64,000 bases of DNA from Panulirus ornatus (GCF_036320965.1 NC_092228.1:10864262-10928261), one strand, 5' to 3'. Numbered from the stretch's first letter, positions 47,395 to 60,104 are shown. A program made the numbers and translations. Notes: generated from the sequence alone by a model not told the origin.

Positions 47395-47845
47395 GTGACC
47401 ATCTGTCACCATCCCAAGCCCTAGGCACCTTGACGAATACCATCTGTGACCAGCCTCATTCCATTATCGCTCTCCTACCACCATCTGTGACCACCATCCC
47501 ACCAATCTAACTCCCATAAACCCCCCATCTGTGACCATACCTTCAACCCCCCTTTTAACCCTCTCCTACCAACACTTGTAAGAACTCTCACCCATCTGTC
47601 ATCTCTTCTATACCACCATCTGTGACCCCTCACCCATCTGTCATCTATACCACCATCTGTGACCTCCCTCACCACCGGGTCTCAACAACCTCCTTCACTC
47701 CCTCTACCACCATCTGTGACCCTCCTAACCCCTCTTCTACCATCTGTGACCACTCTCACACCCCTCGAATTACCAACCCCTCCCCCATCCCCCTGTCTTT
47801 CTCACCCTTGTCACAACCCTCCTACCATTCTCTAAACGTCATCTG
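47395..47845. repeat. Degenerate array of CCATCTGTGACC
   Basis: The word CATCTGTGACC or a one-base variant occurs about a dozen times with spacers of 15-60 bp. The array is pyrimidine-rich on the + strand and has no constant period. Confidence 0.75.
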
Positions 47846-47911
47846 TGACCACAATACCACAACCCTCGGCCCTTCTTCCTTCATCCCTCCCTTTAATTTC
47901 ACACGGACAAA

Positions 47912-47914
<3 letters not shown>

Positions 47915-47994
<80 letters not shown>
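47915..47994. repeat. (TA)n microsatellite
   Basis: About 40 TA units, followed by a doubled AACAAGAACACAGAAAACG-type sequence (about 48010-48070). Confidence 0.97.
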
Positions 47995-47996
<2 letters not shown>

Positions 47997-48358
47997 AAAA
48001 GGGATAAAAGAAACCAAGAACACAGAAAACGAGTCAGGGGAAAAAAGAAAACAAGAACACAGAAAACGTGTCGGGGGGGGACCCCCACGACCTCATAATC
48101 TGTTTCACAGACCTCCCGCACTTTCCCTGGAGCACAGTGCTAACCCACAAGCCTCCGTTGGGGCGACTTGCCATGTCACTCGAGCGGGAAGACTAGCCAA
48201 CACGACACATGTCGCGGTCCTGGCAATACCGTGGCTCGACGGAGTATCACAGGCAATCCCCGTACCATGACCCAAAACCGTAGCTACCATGACTAACGCA
48301 GACGGGCGTCCGACCTTAACTATCATGCACCCAGTGCCCACACGACCATCCAACTCCT

Positions 48359-48397
48359 CACACACACACACACACACACACACACCACACACACACT
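48359..48397. repeat. (CA)n microsatellite
   Basis: About 18 CA units with one CC interruption. Confidence 0.95.
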
Positions 48398-48950
48398 GAC
48401 AAGCATCCCCTTCCAACCCTACCACATCCACCCGCTGCCCACACGATCAAAAACCCCCGTTACCAACACTTGCCGTCCGGTCCAAGCATTAACGTCTTCT
48501 ACCACCATTACCAACCTGGCGCCGTCGTCACCCCAATACCCGTACACTGCCATCTGACACCCACATGAACACCCAGGTGCCCACACGAATACCCACTACC
48601 CACACCATCACACACGTAGCCACTCCCGACACTCGCACGTTATTTCCCAATGACAACCACCACCGCAACCACCATTAACCACACTACCGCTAGCCACACT
48701 ACCACCCGCCACGCATGCCAACCCTCAGACCGCATCTTCCCTACCACAACCAGCCTTATCAACACACAATGCCCATCGCTCTACCACTCACACTACCAAA
48801 TACTACCCACACTGACAAATCTATCCACAACCCACGCAACCACCACCCACTAGCCGCACCAACACTCCCACCCCATTATCAACTATCCACCACGACACCG
48901 TCCACACTAGCCACTACACGACACCATCTCCTACACCACCACCATCTGCC
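48398..48950. repeat. ACC/CAC-rich low-complexity region
   Basis: The + strand is dominated by ACCAC, CCACAC and CTACC words without a constant period. No gene is recognised. Confidence 0.6.
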
Positions 48951-49187
48951 GAATGAAAAAGAAAAATAAATCTATCCTATATATCATCACCGTAAAAGAA
49001 ATATCCTCCCGGCTATATTTGATCAAAGAGCTATCAACACATACAACATCAAAACCAGATCACGAACGAATCAGATCAACAAACAGGACCATTAGATTCA
49101 CTACGAACAGAAAGAAAGCGAGGGTGAGAGAGACGGAGAAAAGAAGCAAAATTGCTCAGGCGAATAATTCAATGCACCAATTCAAAG

Positions 49188-49191
<4 letters not shown>

Positions 49192-49263
<72 letters not shown>
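49192..49263. repeat. (GA)n microsatellite
   Basis: About 36 GA units. Confidence 0.97.
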
Positions 49264-49265
<2 letters not shown>

Positions 49266-49413
49266 CGCATGTCACACACGTCAGCAGAGACAGATTGGGG
49301 ACACGTCCTCACACAGAGAGGCGTCTGTGCAACTCGGGGTGTACCTTGCGTACCCAACACAGGTAATTATGGTAACAGTATAGCAGTGGAATGACTGTTC
49401 CAGGCTTGGTGTG

Positions 49414-49415
<2 letters not shown>

Positions 49416-49482
<67 letters not shown>
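49416..49482. repeat. (GA)n microsatellite
   Basis: About 33 GA units, 150 bp from the previous array. Confidence 0.97.
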
Positions 49483-49485
<3 letters not shown>

Positions 49486-49681
49486 GAGGAAAAGAGGGCT
49501 GTAATCCAACACTATCGGAATCCACTGCTGCGTCAACCTTACTCCCACGTACCCCAGGTCAAAATATGATGAGGTGGTTTGAAAAAGAAAAATAGTACTG
49601 ATGTGTAAAACAGATTTCGAACAAAGGATATTAAATTTCCCTTGAAAAAACTTTCTCACAAAATACAATATTGCTCCACCA

Positions 49682-49685
<4 letters not shown>

Positions 49686-49745
<60 letters not shown>
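49686..49745. repeat. (TA)n microsatellite
   Basis: About 30 TA units at the body end of the SINE. Confidence 0.97.
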
Positions 49746-49749
<4 letters not shown>

Positions 49750-49821
49750 GAAAGGATCACAATTTTGCGCGTGATCAAGATATTCCTGAGTCCACGTGTT
49801 TCATTTTCCCCGTGGACTCAT

Positions 49822-49886
<65 letters not shown>

Positions 49887-49980
49887 CACACAATATCCTC
49901 CAACAGCTAGGATTCGAACCCAGGACCTTTTGCGTGGTAGCCAGGAACGCTAACCGCTAGACTATGATCGTGTTCATCTA
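49746..49980 (-). mobile_element. tRNA-headed SINE with hairpin body
   Basis: On the minus strand the head (49975 to about 49905) reads GATCATAGTCTAGCGGTTAG then CGTTCCTGGCTACCACGC and GTCCTGGGTTCGAATCCTAG. That gives an A-box-like TAGTCTAGCGG, a T-arm pairing CTGGG with CCTAG around the loop TTCGAAT, and a B box. A (TA)n tract (49825-49884) separates it from a body at 49746-49824. The body has two inverted repeats: TGAGTCCACG with CGTGGACTCA (49787-49796, 49811-49820), and GATCAC with GTGATC near 49755-49776. The anticodon arm does not pair well, so a working tRNA is unlikely. I recall this head and body as a frequent decapod repeat. Confidence 0.75.
49825..49884. repeat. (TA)n microsatellite inside the SINE
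   Basis: About 30 TA units lying between the tRNA-like head and the body. Confidence 0.97.
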
Positions 49981-50149
49981 TTGTATCTATTGTAATATAC
50001 AATATTCGTTTTCAGTGAAAACTGCACATCATAAATTCATGTAAACAGCAATATAAAGAAACAAGATATCAAATCCACATCTTACTAACAAATAGGATGT
50101 TGTAGTGTTATTCCATAAACATAAATACACACACACATACACATCTGTG

Positions 50150-50390
50150 TATCTATCTACCTACTCTACAGATATAATTACAGTTATCTTATAATTACTC
50201 CAATTTATCTACTATACACATATAATTACTTTTATCTTATAATTACTCCAATTTACCTATTCTACAAATATAATAACATTTATCATATAATTACTCCAAT
50301 TTACCTACCATACAAATATAATTATTCATAATTACTCCAATTCACCTACTACACAAATACAATTACATTCATCTTATAATCATTCCAAGA
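50150..50390. repeat. Degenerate AT-rich minisatellite, about 50-56 bp
   Basis: Units contain ACACATATAATTAC, TTATCTTATAATTACTCCAA and TTTACCTACT. About four to five copies, one shortened. Confidence 0.88.
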
Positions 50391-50880
50391 ACAAAGTCTT
50401 TTAAGCGTCCTCAAATCTTTCTAACGGCCCCTATAGCGAGAAGCTGCTCCACTACCCACAGCTAGGAGATGTAGACTCCTTTGTAGAGAGAGAGAGTATT
50501 ACAGAGCAATGATGATGGTGATATCAATTCCAAGTCTATAGAAGCACCGCCATAATGGCATCCTCAGCCTAGTGTAACTACAGGTATGAAGCTGAGCACA
50601 CAAGAGAGCAGCAGACATCAAAAAAAAAAAAAAGGGAGGATATTCCCCCAGTTATCCTGCTCCAACTCGGCGAGGCTCTGTCATCTGATAATTTCTATAC
50701 AACGTTAATGCCGGAGGCAAGAAGACCCCATCCTTCATCCTCGGTGATCGAGGAAGACATTGCGCTGATAAACCTTTACGAAAATAAACCACACGCATTC
50801 CACACGAACGCTAAAAACAACTAGGAAAATGACAGACAGACACCACCCCACTCCCCACGAACCCTCCAGACTTTCTCAGA
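50391..50880. other. Unassigned DNA
   Basis: An A run lies at 50620-50633. No gene is recognised. Confidence 0.4.
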
Positions 50881-50883
50881 TTC

Positions 50884-50984
50884 ACACGAAAACGATCTAT
50901 CCGTAAGCGACAGATTTCACGAAAACAATCTATCCATACGCGACAGATTTTACGAAAACAATCTATCCGCACGCGACAGATTTT
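50884..50984. repeat. 33-bp tandem repeat, three copies
   Basis: Units of ACGAAAACAATCTATCC, then a variable TACGCGACAGATTT. The CAGATTT word occurs at 50911, 50944 and 50977. Confidence 0.93.
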
Positions 50985-51400
50985 GTTTAGCCAACTGGCG
51001 TCATAAATTCAGGCTGGGAACTGCTTCTGCGGGAGATGAGGATTATCATAAACCAACCCTGGCGCCGGCGGACGTTGCTGGTACTAACTGTACGACCGAC
51101 ATCCCCGACCTCCACAGTGGCCTACGGAGGTCATTGGCCTCCCATCCCTCCCGAGCATCATCCAAAGTCCTGCTATGGACCGACACCGTGTGCTGAGGCA
51201 GATGGAGGGAGGGAGTGGGGAGGAACACAGTAATGGTCACAATGACGGCCTGTCCATCACTGCGTCGAGCCTCGTCGTGCTCCCTGACTGACACACTCCC
51301 AATCACCCGGGCTATCAGCCAGCCGGGAGGGCAGACGCGGGGCACGGCAGACTACAGGTCGGAAAGGTGCATGGAAAGGCAAAGCACCCAGGGGCAGGCG
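50985..51400. other. Unassigned DNA
   Basis: GC-rich with frames on both strands. No gene is recognised. Confidence 0.4.
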
Positions 51401-51489
51401 TGTGTGTGTGTGTGTGTGCAGACACTGGTTGGCAGTCAAGCAAGCACGCTTGCAAACGAAATGGGTCCCGGAGGCAGCTTCTCCGTTAT

Positions 51490-51534
<45 letters not shown>
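51401..51534. repeat. Short (GT)n and (CT)n microsatellites
   Basis: GT at 51401-51418 and CT at 51491-51534. Confidence 0.95.
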
Positions 51535-51536
<2 letters not shown>

Positions 51537-51649
51537 AGCGGTCCGTCCTGCTTGCGTGATCCGAGCCATCTGTTGTGATCTGAACCATCTGTTGCACGCG
51601 CGGAAAATAACCCCAGGGAGACGTGCTGTTAAGTGTGCTTGTGTTTATG

Positions 51650-51712
<63 letters not shown>
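51650..51712. repeat. (GT)n microsatellite
   Basis: About 31 GT units. Confidence 0.97.
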
Positions 51713-51713
<1 letters not shown>

Positions 51714-51934
51714 ATAAACTACATCATTCGTAATACACTGAACATGAAAATAACAACATACATTTCATACACATGTCATTAATGAATTAATCAGTCAAAA
51801 CACACAATACACACGTATCAAAATACTATAAATTTACTGTAAAAAAAACATAAAACTACATCGTCTACTTAGCCATATTAGGGTAAGAGCGTGAGCTATA
51901 CAAAAGCTTTAATCAAATGAACTGTCAGGCGAGT

Positions 51935-52320
51935 CGAACAGAGGAAACTCAAACCCCCAGGAATGAGCGAGTTACTCGAACAGAGGAAACTCAAACCCCC
52001 AGAAATGAGCGAGTTACTCGAACAGAGGAAACTCAAACCCCCAGAAATGAGCGAGTTACTCGAACAGAGGAAACTCAAACCCCCAGGAATGAGCGAGTTA
52101 CTCGAACAGAGGAAAATGAAACCCCCAGGAATGAGCGAGTTACTCGAACAGAGGAAACTCAAACCCCCAGGAATGAGCGAGTTACTCGAACAGAGGAAAC
52201 TCAAACCCCCAGGAATGAGCGAGTTACTCGAACAGAGGAAAATCAAACCCCCAGGAATGAGCGAGTTACTCGAACAGAGGAAAATGAAACCCCCAGGAAT
52301 GAGAGAGTTACTCAAGAGCT
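51935..52320. repeat. 42-bp minisatellite, about nine copies
   Basis: Units of GAACAGAGGAAACTCAAACC then CCCAGGAATGAGCGAGTTAC and TC. Variants are AGAAATG for AGGAATG and AAAATGAAAC or AAAATCAAAC for AAACTCAAAC. The 42-bp length keeps frames open on both strands, with a 14-residue repeat TEETQTPRNERVTR on + (51917-52336) and one with SNSLIPGG on - (51896-52315). The + frame is acidic/basic and disorder-like. Nothing outside the array supports translation. Confidence 0.95.
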
Positions 52321-52510
52321 GATGGTGAGTGTGTGAGGCCGGCCAGACATGGCCAGATGGGTTCAGCCGCCGCTGTGCCGCGAAGGGCTATCTCTTGATT
52401 TACAAGACACTTGATCCTCGCTCTACTGCTGTCGCTCTCGCCACCCACCACAGAAAACCGGACGCGATTAGCCGACTTAGACCTTGGTAATGGACGCAAG
52501 AACATGTCAG

Positions 52511-52561
<51 letters not shown>
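52511..52561. repeat. (CA)n microsatellite
   Basis: About 25 CA units. Confidence 0.97.
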
Positions 52562-52562
<1 letters not shown>

Positions 52563-52596
52563 GCAATACGAGACCGAATGGCTTAAACTCTAAGAC

Positions 52597-52742
52597 TACT
52601 ACTATCAATACTACTACTACTACTACTACTACTAATAATAATAATAATAATAATAACAATAATAATAACAATAATAATGATAATAATAATAATAATAATA
52701 ACAATAATAATAATAATAAATATACAATAATAACAAAAAACA

Positions 52743-52786
<44 letters not shown>

Positions 52787-52795
52787 TAATAATAA
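52597..52795. repeat. (CTA)n followed by (AAT)n
   Basis: A CTA run to about 52633 changes into AAT triplets with AAC and GAT interruptions. Confidence 0.95.
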
Positions 52796-53030
52796 AGAAC
52801 TACACTTTAAACCTTTACTTACGCTGGTAAAACTACCAGAGTTTAGCGCGGTATCAGACCCCCATCAGCCAGCGGCCAAAATAAACATGCGTCGCATCAG
52901 GGAGGCAGAGACTATGCTCAATATTCTTGGTCGGTTCTACAAGACTGGCTGACGATTGTGTGTGCGTCACACTTCCCATGTGGAGCCAGCCGCACACAGG
53001 CTTGTAATGACGGGTTTAACTTCCGACTCA
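52796..53030. other. Unassigned DNA
   Basis: No gene is recognised. Confidence 0.4.
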
Positions 53031-53034
53031 CAGA

Positions 53035-53200
53035 GCAATAAAACGTACTTTCTCAGCGTAAAACACGACTAAAATTACATTATACGACGTACAGTAAAAT
53101 GTACTTTCTCAAAGTAAAACAGGACTAAAATTACATTATACGACGTACAATAAAACGTACTTTCTCAACATAAAACTGGATTACTTTATAAGACGTAATG
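53035..53200. repeat. About 62-bp tandem repeat, 2.5 copies
   Basis: Units have AAAACGTACTTTCTCA, GTAAAACACGACTAAAATTA and CATTATACGACGTACA. The third is truncated. Confidence 0.92.
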
Positions 53201-53269
53201 TACAAATACGCTCAGTAAAAATGAAACGACAATATACAAGGCTTAATTATCAAAAACACAGCTCCGTAA

Positions 53270-53270
<1 letters not shown>

Positions 53271-53319
<49 letters not shown>
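53271..53319. repeat. (CA)n microsatellite
   Basis: About 24 CA units. Confidence 0.97.
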
Positions 53320-53320
<1 letters not shown>

Positions 53321-53447
53321 CATCAACAATAATAATATAAAAGTCGAACACCGTAGGAATGTGTCAATCGTACACATGTCACAAGACTTACATGGCAATG
53401 TCAGACAGAGACAAGTGCAATGGATGGCTGTGGCGGGCGAGCGAATG

Positions 53448-53468
53448 AATAAATAAATAAATAAATAA
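53448..53468. repeat. (AAAT)n microsatellite
   Basis: Five tetranucleotide units. Confidence 0.9.
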
Positions 53469-53554
53469 GTGATATTCCGTATCATAGTGTCCCTGTACAC
53501 ATTCTGGACGGTATCTTACTCCCCAAATGTGTTAAACAAACAAAAAAAAAAAGC

Positions 53555-53835
53555 ATCAGCGCTCACTAGAAAATGTAAAACACATCAGCTCTCACTAGCA
53601 ACAGTGTAAAACACATAACCCCTTGCCAGCAACATTGTAAATCACATCACCTCTCACCAGCAAGTGTAAAAAACATCACCTCCCACTAGTAACAGTGTAA
53701 AATACAACGTCTCTCACTCGCAACAGTGTGAAACACATAACCCCTCACCAGCAACAGTGTAAAACACGTCACCTCTCACTAGCAACAGTGTAAAAACACA
53801 TCACCTCTCACCAGCAACAGTGTAAAACATGCCTC
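53555..53835. repeat. About 32-bp minisatellite, nine copies
   Basis: Units of AAAACACATCACCTCTCAC then (C/T)AGCAACAGTGT. Copies differ at several positions and by one or two bases in length. Confidence 0.9.
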
Positions 53836-54743
53836 ATTAAGGGCACGACAGAGGGAGCTGCTTCGTCTGTCACCATCGTGGACACACGTATCAACACCTC
53901 TCGTTACCACCAGTGCCAAGGTGTTATCACCCACACTTATCCCCCCATTATAAGCTTTACCTGCCACCACGTCTAGCTATCAGCTGTTAAGCTTAAGCCC
54001 GTCTGTCCTCACCTCCTCCAGACTGCCACGCCACACCTCACCACATAACGCCCGCCTCCCCCCCTTCCATACTTTCTACGTTCACCATCATCTCTCTTAA
54101 CTGCCGACCAACAGATGGTCTCAAACTGGTTGTTGTACTGGATGATGCGGATGGCTTCATCCAACAAACGGTTAAGACAATATCATGAACGCTGGGAAGA
54201 GCTGACCGACCCTACCCTAATCAATATGAGCGCAGTCAGTCTCTTGAGTATTTCATCTGTGGCTTTGTAAAATATCTGTTACCAGTTCTTGGATATCGGG
54301 ATCAATATGAATTAATACAAAAGCCTTCAAACGGCAGCAGACCACTGGGTCCTTATGAGGCTGTAACTGACAGCGGAAGACAACAGGAAAATCGAGGATG
54401 AATTTGGTATCAGTACAAAGGCATACAGAATTTCAAGAGAGAAATACCTGTCAATTTTCATATTTACTATGGAGGCGCATATAATGTCGTCTATGGTACA
54501 GCCGAGGGATGTCATCGCCTCTATAGAAACGAACAAAAAAGGATCTGTAAACAGAGTGGGTTATTAGCACGTAAGGATTCGGAGGTCCTCTACCCATAAA
54601 CTTGATATGAGTGCAGGATGTGGACTGCCAGCTTGTATAAGTGCACTAACCTGGTGGGGTATTTATACGTCCCATTTTCAATGAGGGAAAACGAACCTTA
54701 ATCTTAAGCATATCTGAACTGAGGGTTGTATTCTGCAATACCC

Positions 54744-54745
<2 letters not shown>
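53836..54745. other. Unassigned unique DNA
   Basis: No repeat or gene family is recognised. The minus frame 54327-54536 has no motif. Confidence 0.45.

Positions 54746-54834
<89 letters not shown>
54746..54834. repeat. (GA)n microsatellite
   Basis: About 44 GA units. Confidence 0.97.
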
Positions 54835-54836
<2 letters not shown>

Positions 54837-54881
54837 CTTATCTTAACCATCCTCCCCTCCCTCCCATGTGGACGACAGACA

Positions 54882-54995
54882 GTACGACCCTTGAGCACGA
54901 AGGTGCGACCCTTGGGTATGATGACCGGACCTTTGACCTGATTATTCAGAGGCCAGGCTATGATTCTGAAGCTTCGTACCGTCGTCCTGGAGGAG
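54882..54995. repeat. Foldback repeat, copy E
   Basis: The left arm has GTACGACCCTTGAGCACGA, GTGCGACCCTTGGGTATGAT and GACCTTTGACCTG. The right arm has GGCCAGGCTATGATTC and TTCGTACCGTCGTCC. This copy retains the best left arm of the family. Confidence 0.7.
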
Positions 54996-55855
54996 TTGAA
55001 AACACATCGGCGTCTAGCACGGCACTTAACTCCTTAAACAGATCTGTTTCGACCAACTCATATATACTCTGCTAAGACTGAAGACCGACCATCTCCACCT
55101 CACTCCCAGGCCTGAAGACCATCTTCACCGGAAGACCACAACAACGAGCCATCAAGTAGCGCCAGGAGGATGGACGACAGCTCACCGCTGGCCACCAGCG
55201 GGGTCCTCCGAAGGAGATGTATACATAAAACAGGTTTGTGGCTAAAGACGTGGTACAATGGCGGCTACACTCATCACGGCAAGGCTTATAAACATAAAAG
55301 ACAATGGCGGGGTCCAGACAGGGAAATTACCAGCGCCCGCCACACTGGACTTTATATAATAAACTCCTCACTCTAATGAATGGCCCGTCACATACCGCAT
55401 TTACTTACATACCTCCCTAACTCGTCTTAGGGCACGCCTCTGCGTCAACAACCACTGACGAAGCCTTCGTGATTTCTCAAAACACAGACGAAACGTTGTT
55501 GAGAGAAGGTTATAAAATAGACGGGGCTACCCCTAGCCACGTCCCCTTCACCCGCCATCCCCTGGCCAATGTACCCTATCACCTACCAAAGAAAGGTTTT
55601 GCCTCTGTTTACTTGAAAGGACAAGACAACTTTCACGCCTATAAACTTATAACTCAATATAGGGGAATTAAAGGCCACAAGAATTGGTAAACAAAGAAGG
55701 TTCTACACGGCTTTTGGGTTTGATACTCCCTGCCCGTGCACCAGGTTCGAATCTCTTTGGCAGAAGAGATGTGCAAGAAGTGTGGGGTCTTATAAGTTCA
55801 GGTCTCTGGGTATAGACTCTCAAGTAGGGTGTCCACATATACCACTAACACAGAC
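54996..55855. other. Unassigned DNA
   Basis: A T-arm-like AGGTTCGAATCTCT occurs at 55746-55759 without a clear A box, so I do not call a SINE. No gene is recognised. Confidence 0.45.
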
Positions 55856-55858
55856 ACA

Positions 55859-55910
<52 letters not shown>
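55856..55910. repeat. (CA)n microsatellite
   Basis: About 27 CA units. Confidence 0.97.
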
Positions 55911-55914
<4 letters not shown>

Positions 55915-56345
55915 TATGTGGTCTTAATTCTACGAAAACCCGTCCGCATCATGACCCTTAAAATATAAAAGCAACACTCCAACCGGGGAGATGATTATCA
56001 AGAGGATAATGCTGGCGAATCAAAGCCGCGTCACCAACACAGGGGCTGCAACGACCGACCGAATGACTCGGGAGAACAACCCGTACCTCTAAATTACCCT
56101 CCTGTGTTTGAGAGAATTCCATGTGATTTTCGAGGGGCTGCCTGAGGATTATCTAATGACATCGCCGTGTTCCCTTCGTTCATCAGTGTCATCATCGTTC
56201 TTTACGGCTTCCCGGGTGTCTATTTACCTCTGATTACCTGGCGAAATAAGGCACAAATATTGACACGTAGGGATATCACGTATGTATTATTATTTTTTTT
56301 CTCTCTCGCAACACCGACAGGATCGGGAGGTTGGATAGGGTTGGG
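55911..56345. other. Unassigned DNA
   Basis: No gene is recognised. Confidence 0.4.
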
Positions 56346-56349
56346 GGAG

Positions 56350-56795
56350 TGAGGGAGGTAGGTATGATGGGAGTGAGTGAGTGAGCGAGGGAGGGACGAT
56401 GTGAGTAAGGAGAGGGAGGTACGATGGGAGTAGAGACGAGGAAGGTACGACGGGAGTGAGTGAGGGCGGGAGGTACGACGGGAGTGAGTGAAGGCGGGAG
56501 GTACGACGGGAGTGAGTGAGGGCGGGAGATACGACGGGAGTGAGTGAGAGCGGGAGGTACGACGGGAGTGAGTGAGAGCGGGAGGTACGACGGGAGTGAG
56601 TGAGGGCGGGAGGTAGGATGGGAGTGAGTGAGGGCGGGAGGTACGATGGGAGTGAGTGAGGGCGGGAGGTACGACGGGAGTGAGTGAGGGCGGGAGGTAC
56701 GACGGGAGTGAGTGAGGGCGGGAGGTACGATGGGAGTGAGTGAGGGAGGGAGGTACGATGGGAGTGAGTGAGGGAGGGAGGTACGATGGGAGCTG
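56350..56795 (+). repeat. 28-bp minisatellite, about 15 copies
   Basis: Units of GGGAGTGAGTGAGGGCGGGA then GGTACGAC, with GATG for GACG in some. The first units are irregular. It is purine-rich on the + strand. The 178-codon minus frame (56276-56812) is the array read as Ser/Pro/His-rich sequence. Confidence 0.95.
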
Positions 56796-57507
56796 GCTAG
56801 CCAGCCTTTCACAACCTCATCCTGACACCCCCTGGCGTTGGGAACTCTGTTGTAGTGCTCGGCAGATGGGAAAATAAATCCCCTCCTCTCCCCTCACCCC
56901 GCCGTCTCATTTCCACCGACTTCGCTCTTTTATTCCAATCCTGACACCGCCTGAGAGCCTTCTGACACCCCCCAGCTTGCACGCCAGTCCGGTGCGCAGG
57001 TGTCCTTCCTCCTCCCCGCCGGGCATATCAAATGAGCAGCCCCGTGATACAATCAACAGACAACAATATTTTTCCGCGTACGAGATGATGCGTCTCGCTC
57101 GCTCGCTCGCTCCTTCGCCTCGAGCCCCTCTCTACCTAACGAACACGTAGACATGAATCACCCGCCTTGGAACAAAACCATGAAATAAAAAAGAAAAAAG
57201 TTCTTGTAAACTCTTAAACTACCTATTCACCAGCAACTTGTATACATTACTTTCACGCGAAGAAATATGAATACATAAAGATACAGTTGCCCGACGTCTG
57301 GCGTTCCGTAGGCAACAACATTCCACGTATGACGGCCTGGTGAGAAGGACCAGACCATCCCTCGGTGAGGAGGACTGCAGACGCGGCTGTCGTGGCTAAA
57401 CGCGAGAGGAAAACTTATTCTGCGAGTCAAGATCTTCTGCCCAGATGATGGAGAAACATTTTACAACTCCGCGCGCATATTTACATCGCAGGCATGTTAT
57501 AATACCC

Positions 57508-57509
<2 letters not shown>
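56796..57509. other. Unassigned DNA
   Basis: A (GCTC)n run lies at 57093-57112. No gene is recognised. Confidence 0.45.

Positions 57510-57566
<57 letters not shown>
57510..57566. repeat. (GT)n microsatellite
   Basis: About 28 GT units. Confidence 0.97.
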
Positions 57567-57567
<1 letters not shown>

Positions 57568-57783
57568 CTAAATTAACAAACAACGCGTTGGAATGACACT
57601 TTAAATGTTCAGCCAAACATCTCCTCTAGAGTCCAGCGGGGCAAATTGCTTGCGAATTACTCACACTCACACACAATAGTTCCAGGAATTAGTCTGTATT
57701 TGCATCGCAAAGTGCCAAGAGACACGGTCCCAATATGGCTGGAGTGTGTTTTCTCAAGTCAAGAATGTGTTCTTCCCATTTTA

Positions 57784-57838
57784 GGGGGAGGAGGAGGAGG
57801 AGGAAGAAGAAGAGGTGGAGGAGGAGGAGGGAGGAAAA
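57784..57838 (+). repeat. (GGA)n purine tract
   Basis: GGA and GAA triplets, nearly pure purine. Confidence 0.9.
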
Positions 57839-58017
57839 TACGAAGGGACATTCGACGTGCCGCAAGTCTGCCCTCACGTGCCTGGGTGCGTACTGTCATG
57901 AGGAGACAGCGGTTGGTGCCCAGCGGGTGCTGACGTACTCGCGGTGTACCGACCCCCCTCTATCTGCCTCACGAGACACGAGCAATGAGTGACTGCTGCT
58001 GATCCCTTCCTTAGCAG

Positions 58018-58200
58018 TGCGACGGTGCGGCGACCTCTGACTTCGACGGCGTGATACCCTTGACCACGAGAGTACGACCCCTGACTAAGTACGGCGTTGA
58101 TCCCCGAGTGTTGATGGCTTAGCTTCTGACTTGACCCTCTCAAGTCGTCGTACCCAAGGGTCGTCCCTTCGTACTGAAGGGTCGTGCCGATCGCGCTGGA
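58018..58200. repeat. Foldback repeat, copy F
   Basis: Left: GCGACGGTGCGGCGACC, ATACCCTTGACCACGAGAG, TACGACCCCTGA. Right: TTGACCCTCTCAAG, TCGTCGTACCCAAGGGTCGT and GTACTGAAGGGTCGTG. The arms are complementary in blocks with extra material between them. Confidence 0.65.
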
Positions 58201-58807
<607 letters not shown>

Positions 58808-58933
58808 GTGTGTGTGGTTGACGTCGTGGTGTACAAACAGTGTGGTGGTCAGCGGTGGGCTGCCGTGTGGACGGTGTTAAGGTGTGTGTGGGCCATGCTG
58901 AGCAGTCATGTAGGCGGTGGTGGGATGGAATGC

Positions 58934-58935
<2 letters not shown>

Positions 58936-58976
<41 letters not shown>
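58936..58976. repeat. (GT)n microsatellite
   Basis: About 20 GT units. Confidence 0.96.
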
Positions 58977-58978
<2 letters not shown>

Positions 58979-59221
58979 TAAAGGCGGGAAGGCGGTGGTG
59001 AGTAGCAGCAATGTGGGCGGCGTTAAGGTACTGGAGCTGCAGAGGAAGGGGTGGTGTGATCTTTCCCTGTATGGCAGTACTGCTCCTCACACCTGGCGGG
59101 CAGGGAGGGAAAGGCTGTTTATTTTACCTCCCAACCTCAACACCGTCGAGACATAAGCAATTCGCACAATTAACTCCTCCCCTCGCTCACTCAACCTGAT
59201 GTCTCTCATTTTCTTCGCCAA

Positions 59222-59224
<3 letters not shown>

Positions 59225-59292
<68 letters not shown>
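59225..59292. repeat. (CT)n microsatellite
   Basis: About 34 CT units. Confidence 0.97.
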
Positions 59293-59294
<2 letters not shown>

Positions 59295-60053
59295 ATAGCT
59301 ACAACTTTATTTTCAAGCTCTTGTGTCCTCTTTTCTCCGGCTGCATCACTCAACGCATGAGAGGCCACTACGTCCCACAGGTGATGTACATGCTATTGCA
59401 ACTCGTTCGCAGACTGACTTCTTGACTGCTTTTTTTCTCTTCACATTTAACGTATGAACATTTCCCTGAACTTCTAAGACCAAGTCTATCAGCACCTGAA
59501 GAACGGGTGAGACAAGAAAGCGCTCTGAGCTTCGTGTCTGGTTCTCCCATGTGGCTACCAGCAATATACATTGTTGCTTGGCAAACGTTTCGGGGCGAGC
59601 ACTGGTGGTGTGGGTGGTGTGGCGGGAAGGTTACGTGGGAGGAGGATAGAATGCGAGTGGAGATGGCACAGAACGTGGTGAGAGTCTGTGAGGGATTTCA
59701 TGGGTGAGTATCGGTGTGGGGAGGAGGGAAAGTAGACAATGCTAAGTAAGAGTGAACGGCAGGTGTGGTCGTGGTGGGGAGTAGGCATGTTGACAACGGT
59801 CAAGTATGGTGTATTGATCCGAGCATTGCCTGGGGATTAAGGCAACGAAAATCTATCTTAGGCTGTTGCCTGGAAGAAGGGAGAAGGGTCTTTGGAGGCG
59901 GAGACTATGGGACGGGATTCTTGAAGAGTTCTTGGGAGATCGTTCATGAAGAGAAAACCTGGGAAAAAAAAAGTAGATAAAGAAGCAGGACACCTCAACC
60001 CAGGTCCTCCCTTGTCGATCAGTCAACAGTTTACACGGGCGATGGTGAGAGTG
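59293..60053. other. Unassigned DNA
   Basis: No gene is recognised. Overlapping frames at 59346-59803 lack motifs. Confidence 0.45.
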
Positions 60054-60054
60054 T

Positions 60055-60099
<45 letters not shown>
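60054..60099. repeat. (GT)n microsatellite
   Basis: About 22 GT units. Confidence 0.96.

Positions 60100-60104
<5 letters not shown>

Noticed and set aside
55736..55770. T-arm/B-box-like AGGTTCGAATCTCT on the + strand
   Set aside because: No A box at the right distance upstream and no recognisable tRNA fold. Kept only as a note.
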